A DNA stretch of 64,000 bases. It comes from Hymenoscyphus infarciens (Eukaryota; Ascomycota; Leotiomycetes; Helotiales; Helotiaceae). The stretch spans positions 1 through 64,000 of the forward strand of contig LLCB01000181.1 in the NCBI GenBank assembly GCA_001414345.1, given 5' to 3'. The notes below the pieces were generated by a model. It did no database searches, had not been told where the DNA came from, and was given only the letters and a program-made list of their open reading frames with translations. Position numbers and translations under genes: made by a program. Positions 43,145 to 56,400 of the stretch are shown here, in pieces. The first letter of the stretch is position 1, and each line of letters opens with the position of its first letter.

Positions 43145-46100
43145 ATAGACGTAGAGAGGTTTTTATAACTAGATAATAGATTCTCTACTATTTATATTAG
43201 TAGATATTTAAAGTATATTTAGTAGTACTTTAATAAAGTAGTAAGATACTTCTTAGAAAGTATAGAACTAAGTGATTTATTACTCTATATAATACTATTT
43301 ATATAGCCTAAGAGAATAGAAGCGTATATTAGTTTATAAGAGAGTATAGAGTATAGCTAGCTAGTTAGCTATTTATAGGCTTAAGAAGTAAACTATAAAG
43401 GAGATATAGATAGAGAGAATTTATCCTTCTCTCTTTTAAACTTAGAAGGTAAAATATAAGAGAAAAGCGTTATAGAGGCTCTTATATAGATAGAGTATAC
43501 TTAACTCTACTATATATTTAGAAGAAACCTATAGTATAGACACTAGTGAAAAATATATATCTTTTACTAACTCGTAATCCAAAATATATAAGAACTCGAG
43601 AAGATAGTATAGAGACTCGTAGAAGACTTTTAAAAGATAGTAAAAGCCTTAATACTACTCTAAAAGCTAGATAGAGAGAAAGTATAGCTCTAGTAGAATA
43701 TAAAAGTTAAAAAAGTATTAAAGAAGATAAAGAGATATAAAAGGACATAGAAGGAGTACTAAATAAGAAGCTTAAAGTAGTAGCTTAATAATACTTTTTA
43801 AGAACTCTAAATAGTAAGTAGAAAGGTAAAGATAAAAAGCTAGAAAGAGATACTAATAGAGATAGCAAAGAATAAAAGGAAACTCTAGACACTTAAGAAG
43901 TAGATATATCTTAAAGAATATATAAGACTAGAAGTACTAGTAATACTAATACTTATATTACTTAATAAAATAAAAGATAAGACTTACTAGAAGAAGACTT
44001 ATATTCTTATAGAAAAGTTCTTCTTAGAGTTAATAGCTAACTACTTAAGTATTCCTAATAAGGACTAGAACACTAAGAGCTTCTTAAGAAAGTACTTAGT
44101 AAGCTAATATATAACTAAGAAGTATATTAAGATAACTATAAGATTAGTACTATAGAAAGTACTAGGGTTTAATATACTAATAAATAGCTTTTTAAAAGCC
44201 TATAATAAACTACTTTATAAAGTACTCGCTATAATAGCAGAAGCGAGCTTCTACTTATAGTACTTCTTATTCTACTTCTACTATCTAAAAGTAGTAGTAC
44301 TAAGAAAACTAAGTAAAATAACTAAGGAGTAGAGTAAAGCAGAGGTCTACTAGCTAATAGCACTACTCTTAACTATAGATAAGATTCTTAAAAAAGTAAT
44401 AATATAAAGGCTTATATAACTTATAGAGGAAATAGTAATACTACTAGAGCTATAGATAAATAACTAGAAGTACTAAAATATAGAACTAGTAATTAGAATA
44501 GTAATAGAGAGTATATATATAGTATAGGAAAATAAGAGCTATATATCTCTAGCTTAACTAGATATAGTAGAAGCCTTTAACTAAGTAAACTATATATAGC
44601 TACTTTATATATTAAGAGAGAAGGAGGTTCTATAATAAGTAGTAATATAGATAGAGAGCTTCTTCTCTAGATAAAGAGCTATACTATTCTTTAATAGACA
44701 ATTAGTAGATAAGAGAAATCTTAAATAAGATATCTTATAAGAATTAGTACTATTACTAATACTATTTATCTTCTTTACTTTAATACTATATAAAGACCTA
44801 GTAAGAATTAATAAGCTTATTATAGTAGGCTTTATAAATAATATAAATCTACTTATAATATTGAAAAGTATAGTAGTAAGTTATAGAATACTTAAGATAG
44901 CTTAAAGAGTATATAATAAATAGGTAAATAAGTAAGAGATAGCTTTTAGTCTAGAAAAGATAGTACTTATATACTTTATAAGAATAAGAGTACTATAAAA
45001 GGAGATAGTCTAGTTTAAAAAGATAAGGCTTATACTAGTTAAGTATATAAGGTTCTTAAAAGTAGAGCTTAATAAGAAACTAAACTAGAAGATATACTAA
45101 GAAAGAGTCTAAAAGAAGCTTATAACATAGACCTTTATACTTATAAGGCTTATTAGAAAGACGTAGAGAGTAGACTACTACTAAGTAAGATAGATATATA
45201 TAGTAGTAATAAGAAGTATAATAGTATATAAAGCGTTAGTATAGTATTATACTATACTAAAAAGAGAGAATATAAAGAGAATAGTAAAGAGCTTTCTTAT
45301 ATAATAATTAAGATACTTATAAGTAGTAATAGAGATATATAAAGCTACTCTAGTTTAGAGCCTAGAAGTTAAAGTAGACTATATACTAATTAACTTATAT
45401 CTTAACCTATAAGTAGCTACTTTTAAGAGGAAGTTCTAAAGGTCTAAGCTAAGAGAACTAATTTAAAATACTTATAGATATATAGTAATAAAGCTAAAGA
45501 GAAGAAGAAGAGGTAGACTAATAAAGGTAAGGAAGATAATACTATACTTATAGATAGTAAGATAAGAGTAAAAAAGAGAGTAAGAAGTAAAAGGAGTAAG
45601 ATTTAAGTATAATACTACGTTTATAGAATAAAAGAACTACTTAGAGACTTAAAAGAGAAAGACTTAAGAGAGGAACCTAATATAATATATAAAAGTATTA
45701 AATAAAGTAGACCTAGATAAGTAAGAGTTATAAAAAGTCTATAAAGGGCTTACTAAGATAAAGAGCTTACTACTTATCTAAGTATAAATAAGAGTAATAA
45801 GACTAAACACCTTCCTCTTTATAAGAAGAGTACTAAACTAGGTTATACTATAGTATATTTATATAAGTAGTAAAGAGATAGTAAAACACTTAGTTCTATT
45901 TTACTAAGATATTCTATAAGAAAGAGATATACTTATAAGAGCTTTAAAGAAGAGGATTAAGAATCTATAAGAGCTAAGAGAGGTACTAGTAAATAGGAAA
46001 CTAGTACTAAGAGTAACTACTTAGCTACTTAGACTAGAGAGACTCTAAAAGTATAAGCTAGTACTAGAATTACTTAAAGAGAGAGAGAAGAGTAAGGAAG

Positions 46101-46450
46101 AAGTAAAAGAAAGAGAGGAATAAGAGAAAGCCGAAGTATACTAGAAGATAAGACCTTAGCTCTAATAATTCTAAAAGTAAATATACTTCTTATACTACTA
46201 ATATATACTTTAGTAAGTTAAATATACTAACCTACTATACCTCTCTACTATATTACTAAGTTAGAGAGATAAGCTCTAAATAAATAGTAATAGAAACTAA
46301 AGAAAAGAAGAATTATACTTATAAGAAAGCTTAAGAGGTAAAGAAGAATAAGCTAAAAGGCTATATAAACTAGAATAGAAGATATACTACTTACTCTTAG
46401 AGCTCGGCCTATAGCCTACGTAGCGTAAGAATAATAATAATAATAATATT
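43145..46450 (+). mobile_element. Tad-like LINE (non-LTR retrotransposon), RIP-inactivated
   Basis: Plus-strand translation ignoring stops shows a LINE reverse transcriptase: near 44,550 LDIVEAFN.VNYI.LLYILREK followed by IESFFSR.RAILF (family: LDI.GAFD.V....LL..LR, SFLS.R), then LVLLLILFIFF (PLSPILF) and VGFINNINLLI, where the catalytic VDD is changed to INN by G-to-A. The element ends in TAA repeats at 46,427-46,450, the usual LINE tail. A deleted copy lies at 5,413-6,760 in the other orientation. Domain order and tail fit the Tad clade common in ascomycetes. Completely inactive. Confidence 0.8.
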
Positions 46451-49400
46451 ATAGTTTTATTATTATTAGTATTTTACTAGCTACTCTTACTTATTTAGAT
46501 TAGATAGCTATCTCTTTCTTAAGTTAGATAGTATATTTCTTAATTATATATTTCCTAAAATCTTTTTAAAAGTAAATATTCTAATAAATTCTTAAGCTAG
46601 TAATAGACTAGTCTTTTTTATTACTTTTTAGATATACTATAGTTTAACTTTAAATTTAACTAAAAGTTAAATATTAAGAGTTTACTAGATTTATATTTTA
46701 TTAAACTATAAGAACTTCTAAAAAACTTAATAAAGTCTTAGTTTATTATAGTTATCTCTTATAATAAATATAATAGAAATAGTCTACTATAATAGAAATA
46801 AATAACTATCTTTTAATAGAAGCTATTACTTTAAATATAATATTAATCTCTAATAAATAAGCTAGAATATAGATTATTAGAACTATTAAGTTTATTTTCT
46901 TAGATTTTAGATTAGTTAAAAAGAGATTAAGCTCTTATTTTTATAAAAGATAGTAATACTAAATTTAGTAACGTTATTTAACTTTAGATAAGTTATATAT
47001 AATATAAGCTTAATATCTAAGTAAGCTATTATAAAGCAATAGTCTAAATAGGTTACTACTAGTATACTACTAGTTAGAATATCTCTAGAAACTTTATAAG
47101 CTAATATAACTCTTTATATAATAATATAATCATAAATAGCTAATATTTTATTATCTAGAAAGAGATATAATAAGAATTTATTTAAGTTTTAAAAGTTAAA
47201 ACAGTTCTTTAAGTTAATATAAAGCTTTATATATAATTTATAAAAATAGAGTATTTTAACTATAGTATTTAGTATTATGTTTTATTACGTATATATACTA
47301 AACTTAGGCTCGGTAGATCTATAGAGAGAAGGTAGTTCAGACGTACTAGTATATAAGACCTTCTACTTACTCTCTTTAAATAATAAGCTTTTAATACTTA
47401 ATTAATACTTTAATACTCTTTTATCTACTTAAACGTCTCTATCTTATACTCTAAATATTATATAACATTTAGTAAAATCTTAGTATTAATAGTCTAATTC
47501 TTAATAATAGTATTATAATAGTCTACTTTCTTAAATAGCCGAGTTTATTTATTATATATATAAGTTTTCAGCTTTAGATATTTTATACTAACTATATATT
47601 AGAAAGATTTTAGACTTTAGTAGATTATAAATCTTAGTATTATCTAATCTTATATATATAGATATCTAACTCTCTTATAGTTAGAAAAGACTTAATTTAG
47701 TCTTATTCTTTATAATAGAACCTATTATTTATATACGTTAGTCTACTAAACGTACTCTTATATATCTCTTTAATAGTAGTATATATTTCGCGTTCTTATA
47801 TTAAATAACTAAATTCGACTTTATAAAGAATAGTCGATTAAATACGTCGACTTATCTACTTCGAATTTAATTTAGCTTAGATTTAGATTCGTATAATAAT
47901 AAACTTAAATAAATAGAATTCTAGAGATCTTATAAATAGCTAGTAATATTAGTATTTAGTATTTATTAGTTAGCTAGTATAATTATATATAGCTATATAT
48001 TAATAGAAGTAGAATATACTAAGTATTCCTAAGACTTTTAATAACTCTCTCTAAATAGCGATTATTATATAAGATTTTAAAAGCTATTATATAGTTATTA
48101 TAAAGACTTATAAAGCTATCTCTTAATCTCTCTCTTTTAAAATAATATAGATATATTAAATTCTAGAGTAACTCTAAGTCTTTTTAAAGCTTTACTTAAA
48201 AGCGTTAAATAATAATACTTCTCTTTTTAAAAGATTCTCGACTTATACTTATATATCTAAAAACAAAAGATCTTATAATAATAAGAGCCTAGTCTCTTAT
48301 AAAGACTAATAAGACTTTTCTAATATAGTTAAGCTATAGAGTATAGTATAAGCTTTAAAGATATAAAATCAAAGAAATAATAATTAGTTTACTTAGATAG
48401 AGAAAATTATAAGTAAACTCTAGAATTAAGAACTCGTCTAGCTTCTAATCTTTCTCTAATTAGACTCTTCTTCGCTTTTAAGCTCTATTCTAGACTTCTT
48501 TTACTTAAGAAATACTACTACTTCTAATACTTTCTTTTCTTATAATTCGACTTCTTAACTTAATACTAAAGATACTTTAAATACTCTCTAACTCTTAAAA
48601 AATAAAATTACTAAAGATTATTAAATCTTTAGATAATAGTACATTACTTATATACTAATAATAGAAGATATTAGTATATAATAGACTTCTAGTAAATACT
48701 TATTATTATAGTAGACTTTTAAGTTAAAAAGCTCTTTTATTAGTTTTCGTTATATATACGTATTTAAGACTATTTTAAGGAATTTCTATATTTACTAGCT
48801 AGCTTCTAGTATCTTACTCTATACTCTCTTATATATATTTTCTTTTTAGACTAATTAGAAAGCTCTCTAAGTATCTTACTAATATAAGAGTAAAAAGAGT
48901 AAGTATTATTAGCTATCTTAAGTAAGATTACTTAACTAATAAAAAAGAAGCTACTATAAAGATAAGAAAGGATAAAGCTTAAAAGTAACGTATAAAAGAC
49001 TATAAGTAGTATAAATAGCGAAGTAATATAGTTATAATAGAGAATATATTATCTACTAACTATAAAGATCTTCTAAAGCCTACTAGGCTAGAAGAGAGAG
49101 AGCGCTCTATTTATTATAAAACGTCTATTTAAAAGATATTACTTCTAATAGCTTAGAGTAAAGTATCTCTTAAAAGTATTTGAAGTCTATTTTCTAAGTA
49201 TCTAAATATCTATATCTAATACTCTATTATTAGAAGTATATTACATAGTATCTTTATAAGAACTATGTTCTAAATATAATATACTATTACTAACGTTGAC
49301 TCTTTAGAAGTAGTAATATAAAGAGCTAATATATTTGTTTCTTATAAAAAAGCTATCTTTCTAGTAAAAGAGTAGTATTATAGAAGATAAAGAATTAAAA

Positions 49401-52175
49401 GTAAATAGTACTTAAAGTACTACTATATAGTATATAGATAACTCTATATCTAATACTAATATCTCTACTCTTATATACTCGTAGTCTAATTTACTTAATT
49501 ATAGATATATAATTATATATTCGTCTTTCTTAGTAAAAGTAATATCTTATTATTAGAGGTATATATATATAAACACTCTATAGCTAGTTAAATTAGTATC
49601 TTTATATATAATCACTATTATATAAAGAAATCTTATAAAAGCTAGCTTTATAATAGCTTTAAAGTTAAGGCTATTAAGCTATTCTAGTTATAGAGCCTAA
49701 GGCCTAGTCTCTAAAGCTTAAGAGATAATCTAGTATTATTATACTATTAATAAAGACTTTGCTTTCTTCTTCTTATAAAAGCTTTATCTTACTTAAACGT
49801 CTACTATAATTTGTTATAAAAGCGAGAACTTGAATAGCTTTAGATCTAGGTTATATTTAATATATATTAAGTAAATTATAAAAAGGCTAATTTATATAAA
49901 GTCTACTTTTGTAAGTCTCTAACTAATTCTTCTATATACTCTTCTTAAAACCTACTTATAAAGTAATAAAGTTATCTTAGACTATAGTTATTAAAGTCTT
50001 TTAACTTAGAACCTTTTAAAAGAGTATATATATATATATTATATACTTTCTAAGTATTTAGAGAGAGGCTATAATAAAGAAGTCTTATATATATCTTAGA
50101 TATTCTAGCTTTATTTTTTATATATTTAAAGTAATTAAGAAAGAGATTATTAAATTAAGAGACTACTAGTATAGGTACTAATTAGCTAATATTCTATATA
50201 AATTATATAAGAGAGTATCTACTAAGATATTATCTAGTTCTAGTATATACTCTAATTATATATTAATAATATATTAGATAGCTAGATATAAAGTAGCTTA
50301 TAAGAGAAGATTTTAGTAGAAGTATCTTAAGAACTCTTTAAGAAGTCTAATCTATATAGTAGTATTATTTATATAGATATTTACTCTCTTTATTACTTAT
50401 ACTTCTTTCTATTATTTAAAGAATCCTTTTACTATTTTAATTCTAAAGATATTTATATTAAATTAAGTATTCTTTCTATTTCTTAGAAGAGGTAACTAAA
50501 GAGTATAATCTTTTAATAGTATATATATATACTCTTATTAAATATATCTTAGATTATCTACCTCTAAAAGAAGACCTCTAGGTCTTTAATAGAGGTATTA
50601 TAAAAGAAGTATATACTATTAAACTATAGTAATATCTTACTCTACTATCTAAGGTTCTCTTAGACTTCTTTTGAAAGACGCCTTCTTTTTATATAAAGTA
50701 CGTAGTTAGGCTATATATATATATAAATATCTAGAAGTTATAATAGAAGACCTAGTCTAATTATACTATCGAAGTATAAAAAGATAGAAGGCTAGTAAGC
50801 GATTTAAGCTTATTATAGATAATACTTCTATAGTTAATAAATTAGTATATCTTAAGCTTTATTCTAGCTAGCTTTTCTAGTAGTATAGAGGCTCTAAAAG
50901 TAATAGTATCTATTAAATATTCTATTACTTCTAAGAGCGTACTTTAGACGCTCTTTTTATTATTAATTAGTATATCTAATATTTATATAAGAGTCTTATA
51001 CTTTAGAGCTTATTTCTTAAGAAATTAAGACATAGCTTTAAATATAATAAACTCGTTATCTAAATAGTAGCTTATAATATACTACTCTAAGTATAACTAT
51101 ATTATCTATTTAAGAGCTTCTATAAAGATATTAAAGATAAATAGTACTATAGTAAAGCTAAAGAGTAGTACTATATAAATATAATAAATCTCTTTTTCTT
51201 AGAAACTTAAAAGCTAGCGTATTTATAGTATAATTAGTACTATTTAAAAAGCGTTAGATATATCTCTTTTAAGTATTATATACTATATATACTCTTAGCT
51301 AACTTCTTATATTATAGCTATTATCTTTTAGAAGAAGACGTACTTTAAGTACGTGTATTTGTTTAATATATAATAATTTATTAAGTAACTTTTAGAGTAG
51401 AATAAATAATATATTTAGTATTAATTACTATTAAGCTTTAGCTTAGATATAAAACTAAGTAGAGAGGCTATAAAAGATACTCTCTAGTAGAGATTAATCT
51501 TCTTAATTAGATTAGCTTTTAAATCGTCTCTTACTTTCGAAGTTAGAAGCTTATTAAATTTAGTAATAGAAAAGAGATTCTTTAATATATATAAACCTTC
51601 TAAGTCTTTATACTTAATTAGTCTTTTAAATTTAAGTATATTATTAATATCTTCCTAGAATAAGTAATTAGAATATTAGAGTAATAATATCTTCGATATC
51701 TCTAGAGATAATAAAAAAGGTAATATATCTAGTAGAGGTTTTAATATATTATATAATAGAAAAAGTACTATAGTATTTAATTAAATAAGCGTAGAAGAGT
51801 ATAAATAAGAAGATATAAATTAAAATAATAGATCTTTAATAATACTACTATAGTCTATATCTATTATCTCTTTTATACTAACTTCTTAGCTTTTTCTTAT
51901 CTCTTTCTTATTATTCTTCTTATCTCTCTTTTATAGATAGATTTATATATAATTTAAGTTCTTATAACCTCTTTGTTTATTTACTTTAAAGTATAGCTAT
52001 AAAGAGACGTTACTATTATAAGTATAACTCTAATAACTCTCTCTTTCTTCCTCTTTACTACTATTATAGCCTTATCTTCTTATTTAATAGTATTATATAA
52101 TTAAACTCTTAGATATCTCTTATAATTCTACTTCTCTTAATCTATCTCTACTAACTACCTTTTCCTACTAGAATA
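46451..52175. other. RIP-saturated AT-rich block, elements not resolved
   Basis: 5.7 kb of TpA-dominated sequence with stops in all frames. A solo LTR-like remnant lies at 47,575-47,810. On the plus strand 49,600-51,900 has a long stretch where most stops look like former Gln/Trp codons, suggesting a degenerate transposon polyprotein, but I could not identify a domain. Confidence 0.6.
47575..47810 (-). repeat. Solo LTR-like remnant, family of 39,319
   Basis: The reverse complement contains CGCGAAATATATACTACTAT, AGAGTACGTTTAGTAGA and the ATAGGTTCTATTATAAAGAA equivalent of the conserved ACTAGGCTCTAATATAGAAG core. No partner is visible. Confidence 0.55.
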
Positions 52176-53516
52176 GTAAGAGTTAGAGCCATAGCTAGTA
52201 GGCTCTCTAAGCGAACTCTACTAAATTAACACTTATTACTTAAAACTCTATTATAAATCTAACTTTAAGTCTTTTATCTTAAAACTTATATATATTATTA
52301 ATAAATAGTAGCTAATCCTTTTACTTTAATAATATCCTCTAACTTATAAGTTAATCGCTTAGTATATCGCCTATAATTACGTAGCTCTACTAAATCCTAG
52401 AGCCTTTAAATCTCTCTAATTAATCCCTTCTTAGAAGTCGGTATAAAAGGTAACTTCTTTAACTCTTCTTTTATCTATTACTAGACCTTCTCTATTATGT
52501 TTAAATTAGGCGAAGAAGGAGGCTAATTAAAGCTATAAATATTATATTTAAGCTTAGCTAAATAAGTATATCCTTTATATACTTTTAAACTATCTTCTAT
52601 AAAGATATAATTAGTACTAAGCTTATCGAATAGTAGAAAGATAACTAGTTTAAGAACTTAATCCTTATACGCCTAAGAATTTACCTCTTTATAGCCTTAT
52701 TCCTTCTCTAGAAAGATAAGAGAGGACTTATAGTCCTAGCTGATTATACTCTAAATTATAACTAATACCCTTTTTAAGTAATATATTAACTAAATATAGT
52801 CTAGATACCTCTTTTTGTCTATATACTATGTTATCTAAACCCTCCTGCTCTTTCTAAGCTTAAATATATACTTATCAAACTATATAACCTTCTTCTAGTC
52901 CCTCTTTTACCTATAAGTAGCTACCTAATCTAATATCTCCTACTAGTAGTATAATAATATAAAAGTAAGATGTTTCTTTACTTATATTTAGCTAATAAAG
53001 AGTCGAGGATATATAATATATTATTAGTAGCTAGTACGGCGAAGTTCTTAGTAGATAGTATAAAGAGAAGTAGATAAGTTAAAAGCGTTTTTAACTTATA
53101 AAAAAGATATCTAATAAGTAGTATAATTTTAAGATATAAACTAAAGAATTTAGTAAATATATTATTTAGATAGTAATCTCTTTTAATATTACTTCCTTTT
53201 ATAGGTTATTCGACTTAAATCGGCCTTATAAATCTTTTATATAGTAGATTTAGGTATCTTTAATTCTTTAAAGATAGCGCTCTAGGATTTTCTATCTACT
53301 TAGGCTTAGTATACTCTAATACGCTTTAGTATAGGCTAATTCTAGCTAAGCTTATATATATAAGAGAGAGAGAGTATTTAGTCTACTATCTTTAATTTAA
53401 AGAGTTTTAGTTAAAAGGTTAAATTATAATAGGTTTTTAAAAAGAGAGTATTAGAAATTAAGATAGAGGGTTATCTCGCTTAGAGAGGCCTACTAGCTAT
53501 GGCTCTAACTCTTACT
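52176..53516 (-). mobile_element. Tc1/mariner transposon with TA target duplication
   Basis: The 39-40 bp ends starting GTAAGAGTTAGAGCCATAGC are inverted repeats (52176-52214 and 53477-53516) differing by one base. TA occurs at 52174-52175 and 53517-53518. Length 1,341 bp, usual for the superfamily. The inverted repeats themselves have kept CpA/TpG better than the interior. Confidence 0.92.
52450..53400 (-). pseudogene. Tc1/mariner transposase, RIP-inactivated
   Basis: Minus-strand translation with stops ignored shows an N-terminal helix-turn-helix (SAIFKELKIPKSTI near 53,250) and the C-terminal catalytic signature PPSSPNLNIIEKV (near 52,520), the RIP form of WPP.SPDLNPIE.LW in DD34E transposases, then IKEELKKLPF. 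Stops fall at expected Trp/Gln/Arg codons. It could once have mobilised TA-targeting MITEs, but its inverted repeats do not match families A, B or C. Confidence 0.8.
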
Positions 53517-53518
53517 AA

Positions 53519-55900
53519 TTAGATTACCTCTATTTAAGTATAATTCTTAACTAGACTTATAATTCTATAATTAAAGTTACTAAGTAAAACGTAGATACCT
53601 CTACTAAATAAAGAGATTATATATATAATATATACTAGAAAGTAATAGAACTACTTAGTAGTATTAGATCTAAAGATCTTTAGCGTCTTTTTTATTAAAA
53701 AAGATAAAACTTTTATTATTATTAATTAAAGAAGTATTATTATCTAAAGAGTAGAGATCTCTTAGTTTAAATATATCTTATATAATATATATTAAGTACT
53801 TCTTATACTCTAAGAAGCGGCTATTAATTATATTAAGTATATAAGAGAGAATATTCTTACTATTATTATTTACTACTAATATTCGTTCTAAGAGGTTCTC
53901 TTCTAGATTAATTCTTTTACTTATTAGTAGTACTTTCTAATAAGAGAGAAAGTTAGCTTATTAAGTATTATTAGTATATACTATCTCTTTCTCTAGAATA
54001 TATTAAATCGTTAGCTCTACTTATCTACTTCTTAATTAGTAATTACTAGTATATCTATAATATTACTTTAATTACTCTAGCTAAGCTCTAAAACTTCTAC
54101 TAAAGTAGTAGTACTAAAATTATAAAGATATTCTATACTAAAATTAGTCTATAAATAGCTCTAAAAGTTAGAGTATTCTATACTAAAGTTATTCTAACCG
54201 AAGTTACTCTAGAGAAAGCCTTATAAATATCTCTAAGAATATTCTAAGAGAAAATACTAAGAGTATTCTCTATTAAATTATCTCTTTATATAACTTTAGT
54301 ATCTACTATTATATCTACTTATATATTTATTAACTTAGAGGTATTAGTTATCTTAAAAAGAAAAGAAGCTATTTAGAGGTCTATTATTAATTAGCTTATT
54401 TACTTAGATAGGATCTTAGAGAGAGGATTTATTAATTTTATTATCGTTATTATTATTACTATTACCTTTACTTTATAAGTAGAAGTCTATTCTATTATTA
54501 TCTTAAGCTTAACTCTAGTTCTACTATACTTATAGCTATCTTCTTTAATAAAGTAGATAGTAAGTAGCACCGCTGTTTATAGTATCGCTATAGTTAATAA
54601 TAGCGTCTTAAGTAATATATTATACTTATATAGCTACTTAAGCGTTATAGTATACTTTATTAACTTCTTTATTACACTTGTTATTATTAATATTATTATC
54701 CTCTACTAGTTAAGCTTAGAGTACTTTAGTAGCTCTATTACTAGCCTTAGTAATAACGCTCTTATATACGACTTATTTACTACGCTTTAAAGATATTCTT
54801 TTAGTAGAATATCTTAATAGATAGATAGAGAGTATTATTAAGTTAAAAAGAGCTTAATATAACGTTAAAAGTAATAGAAAGTAGTATTAATAAAGTAGAG
54901 ATTACTTAGTATAAGAGAAGATATATATATCTCTTTCTCTACTTATTAAGCTAATTTCTTAATTCACTATAAACCTCTTCTATAATTAGAGAATAATAAC
55001 AGAACTTACTAGAAACTATCTATAGCTTAGATATAATTAAACTTTTAGATTTAGATTTTATAACTAGTTTCTAAGCTTTATAAATAAGTAGAAAATATTA
55101 TACTATTAAAACGTTTATTAACTTTAAAGGTTACTTTTTAAGTAAAGCTATATTTAGAGAGATACTAGAGTTAGAATACTTCTTCTATATATAAGAGAAG
55201 ATTATACTATAGCGCTAAGGCTTAGCTACTATACTTTAGAGATAATAGAATTATAACTTTATTAATAGATAATCTATAGAAAATAATAAAATATATCTAG
55301 AAAGTATATAAGATTAGGTTTTTCTTTATTTTCTCTTCTTTTTTTTAATAAAGAAGTTACTTTTTAAACTTAATTTTAATACTTACTCTTACTTTTATCT
55401 CGTATACTACTTATTTATAAATTCTATATTATAAACTATATATTTCTTCTTTTATATAAATACTACTTATACTTAAAATAGCTTCGACTTTACTCTTAAA
55501 GATTAATAACTAGTTTTCTTTAAAAAAGACTTCTAAGAAAGAACCTTTATTTTATAAAAGAGAATAGAGAGACTTTTTTATCTCTATATAGTAGTTTATC
55601 TTATTCTAGGTAATAAGTGCGCTTATATCTTATTTAATATAATTATTATAAAGTTAATTCTCTATAGAAAAAAGTAGACAAGTTAGTAGATTATCTAGTC
55701 TATAAGTAACTATATAACTTATTTTTAAGAATATAAGCTAATCTCTAGTAAGTCTATTCTAGCTAATACTAAGAATAGTTAGTTCTTTCTCTCTTTCTCT
55801 TTATATATTAACTACTAATTTAAATACTAGATATTAAGAGCTTAAGTAAGTCTAGCTAAAGTATTAAGTTTATAAGAAGCTTTTTAGAGTATTAAAGATA
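53519..55900. other. RIP-saturated AT-rich block, no resolved element
   Basis: TpA-rich sequence with no readable frame. A short stretch near 54,565-54,580 retains CACCGCTG and may be a less mutated fragment. I see no terminal repeats I can pair with confidence. Confidence 0.55.
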
Positions 55901-55999
55901 TTATAAAGAGCTTTTAAATACTAGATATACTATTAGTATACTTAATATATATAGTATACTATTATAATTCTAGTTATAATAGCGATACTAGCTAGTAGA

Positions 56000-56400
56000 T
56001 TTTATACTAGAAGTACTAGATAAATTATATATATATTAAGTATATTTAATATACTAGAAATATATTAAGAGTACTAGAAGTACTTAAAGTAAATATAGTA
56101 TTTAAGTTATTATATTTATACGTTTCTATCTATTTATCTACTTTTATATCTCTTATATATCTACTTATATACTCTATCTATATAAGAGGTATCTTATAAA
56201 GTAAACTTTTACTTAATTACTTAAATTATTACTTACTCTTTTAATCTAATATAGTTTTATAAACCTAGATAGTATATAAAGAGATAGAAGGCTAGTTATA
56301 TAATTCTAGGAGTTAGATAGTAACTAAGTCTAAGCCTACTAAGACTAAATCATAGCCGCTTTAGCGTAGTATACTTTAGTATAGCTAGTTAAGACTATTC
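56000..56400 (+). repeat. TATA-like repeat module, third copy
   Basis: Matches 2,335-2,617 and 3,046-3,430: ACTAGAAATATATTAAGAG-type words, a TCTA-like run, TATATAAGAGGTATCTTATAAA, then AGTATATAAAGAGATAGAAG and CTAGTTATATAATTC. The ending AGCCTACTAAGACTAA corresponds to GCCTACTAAGGCTAA at 3,420. Direct orientation with the other copies. Confidence 0.7.
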
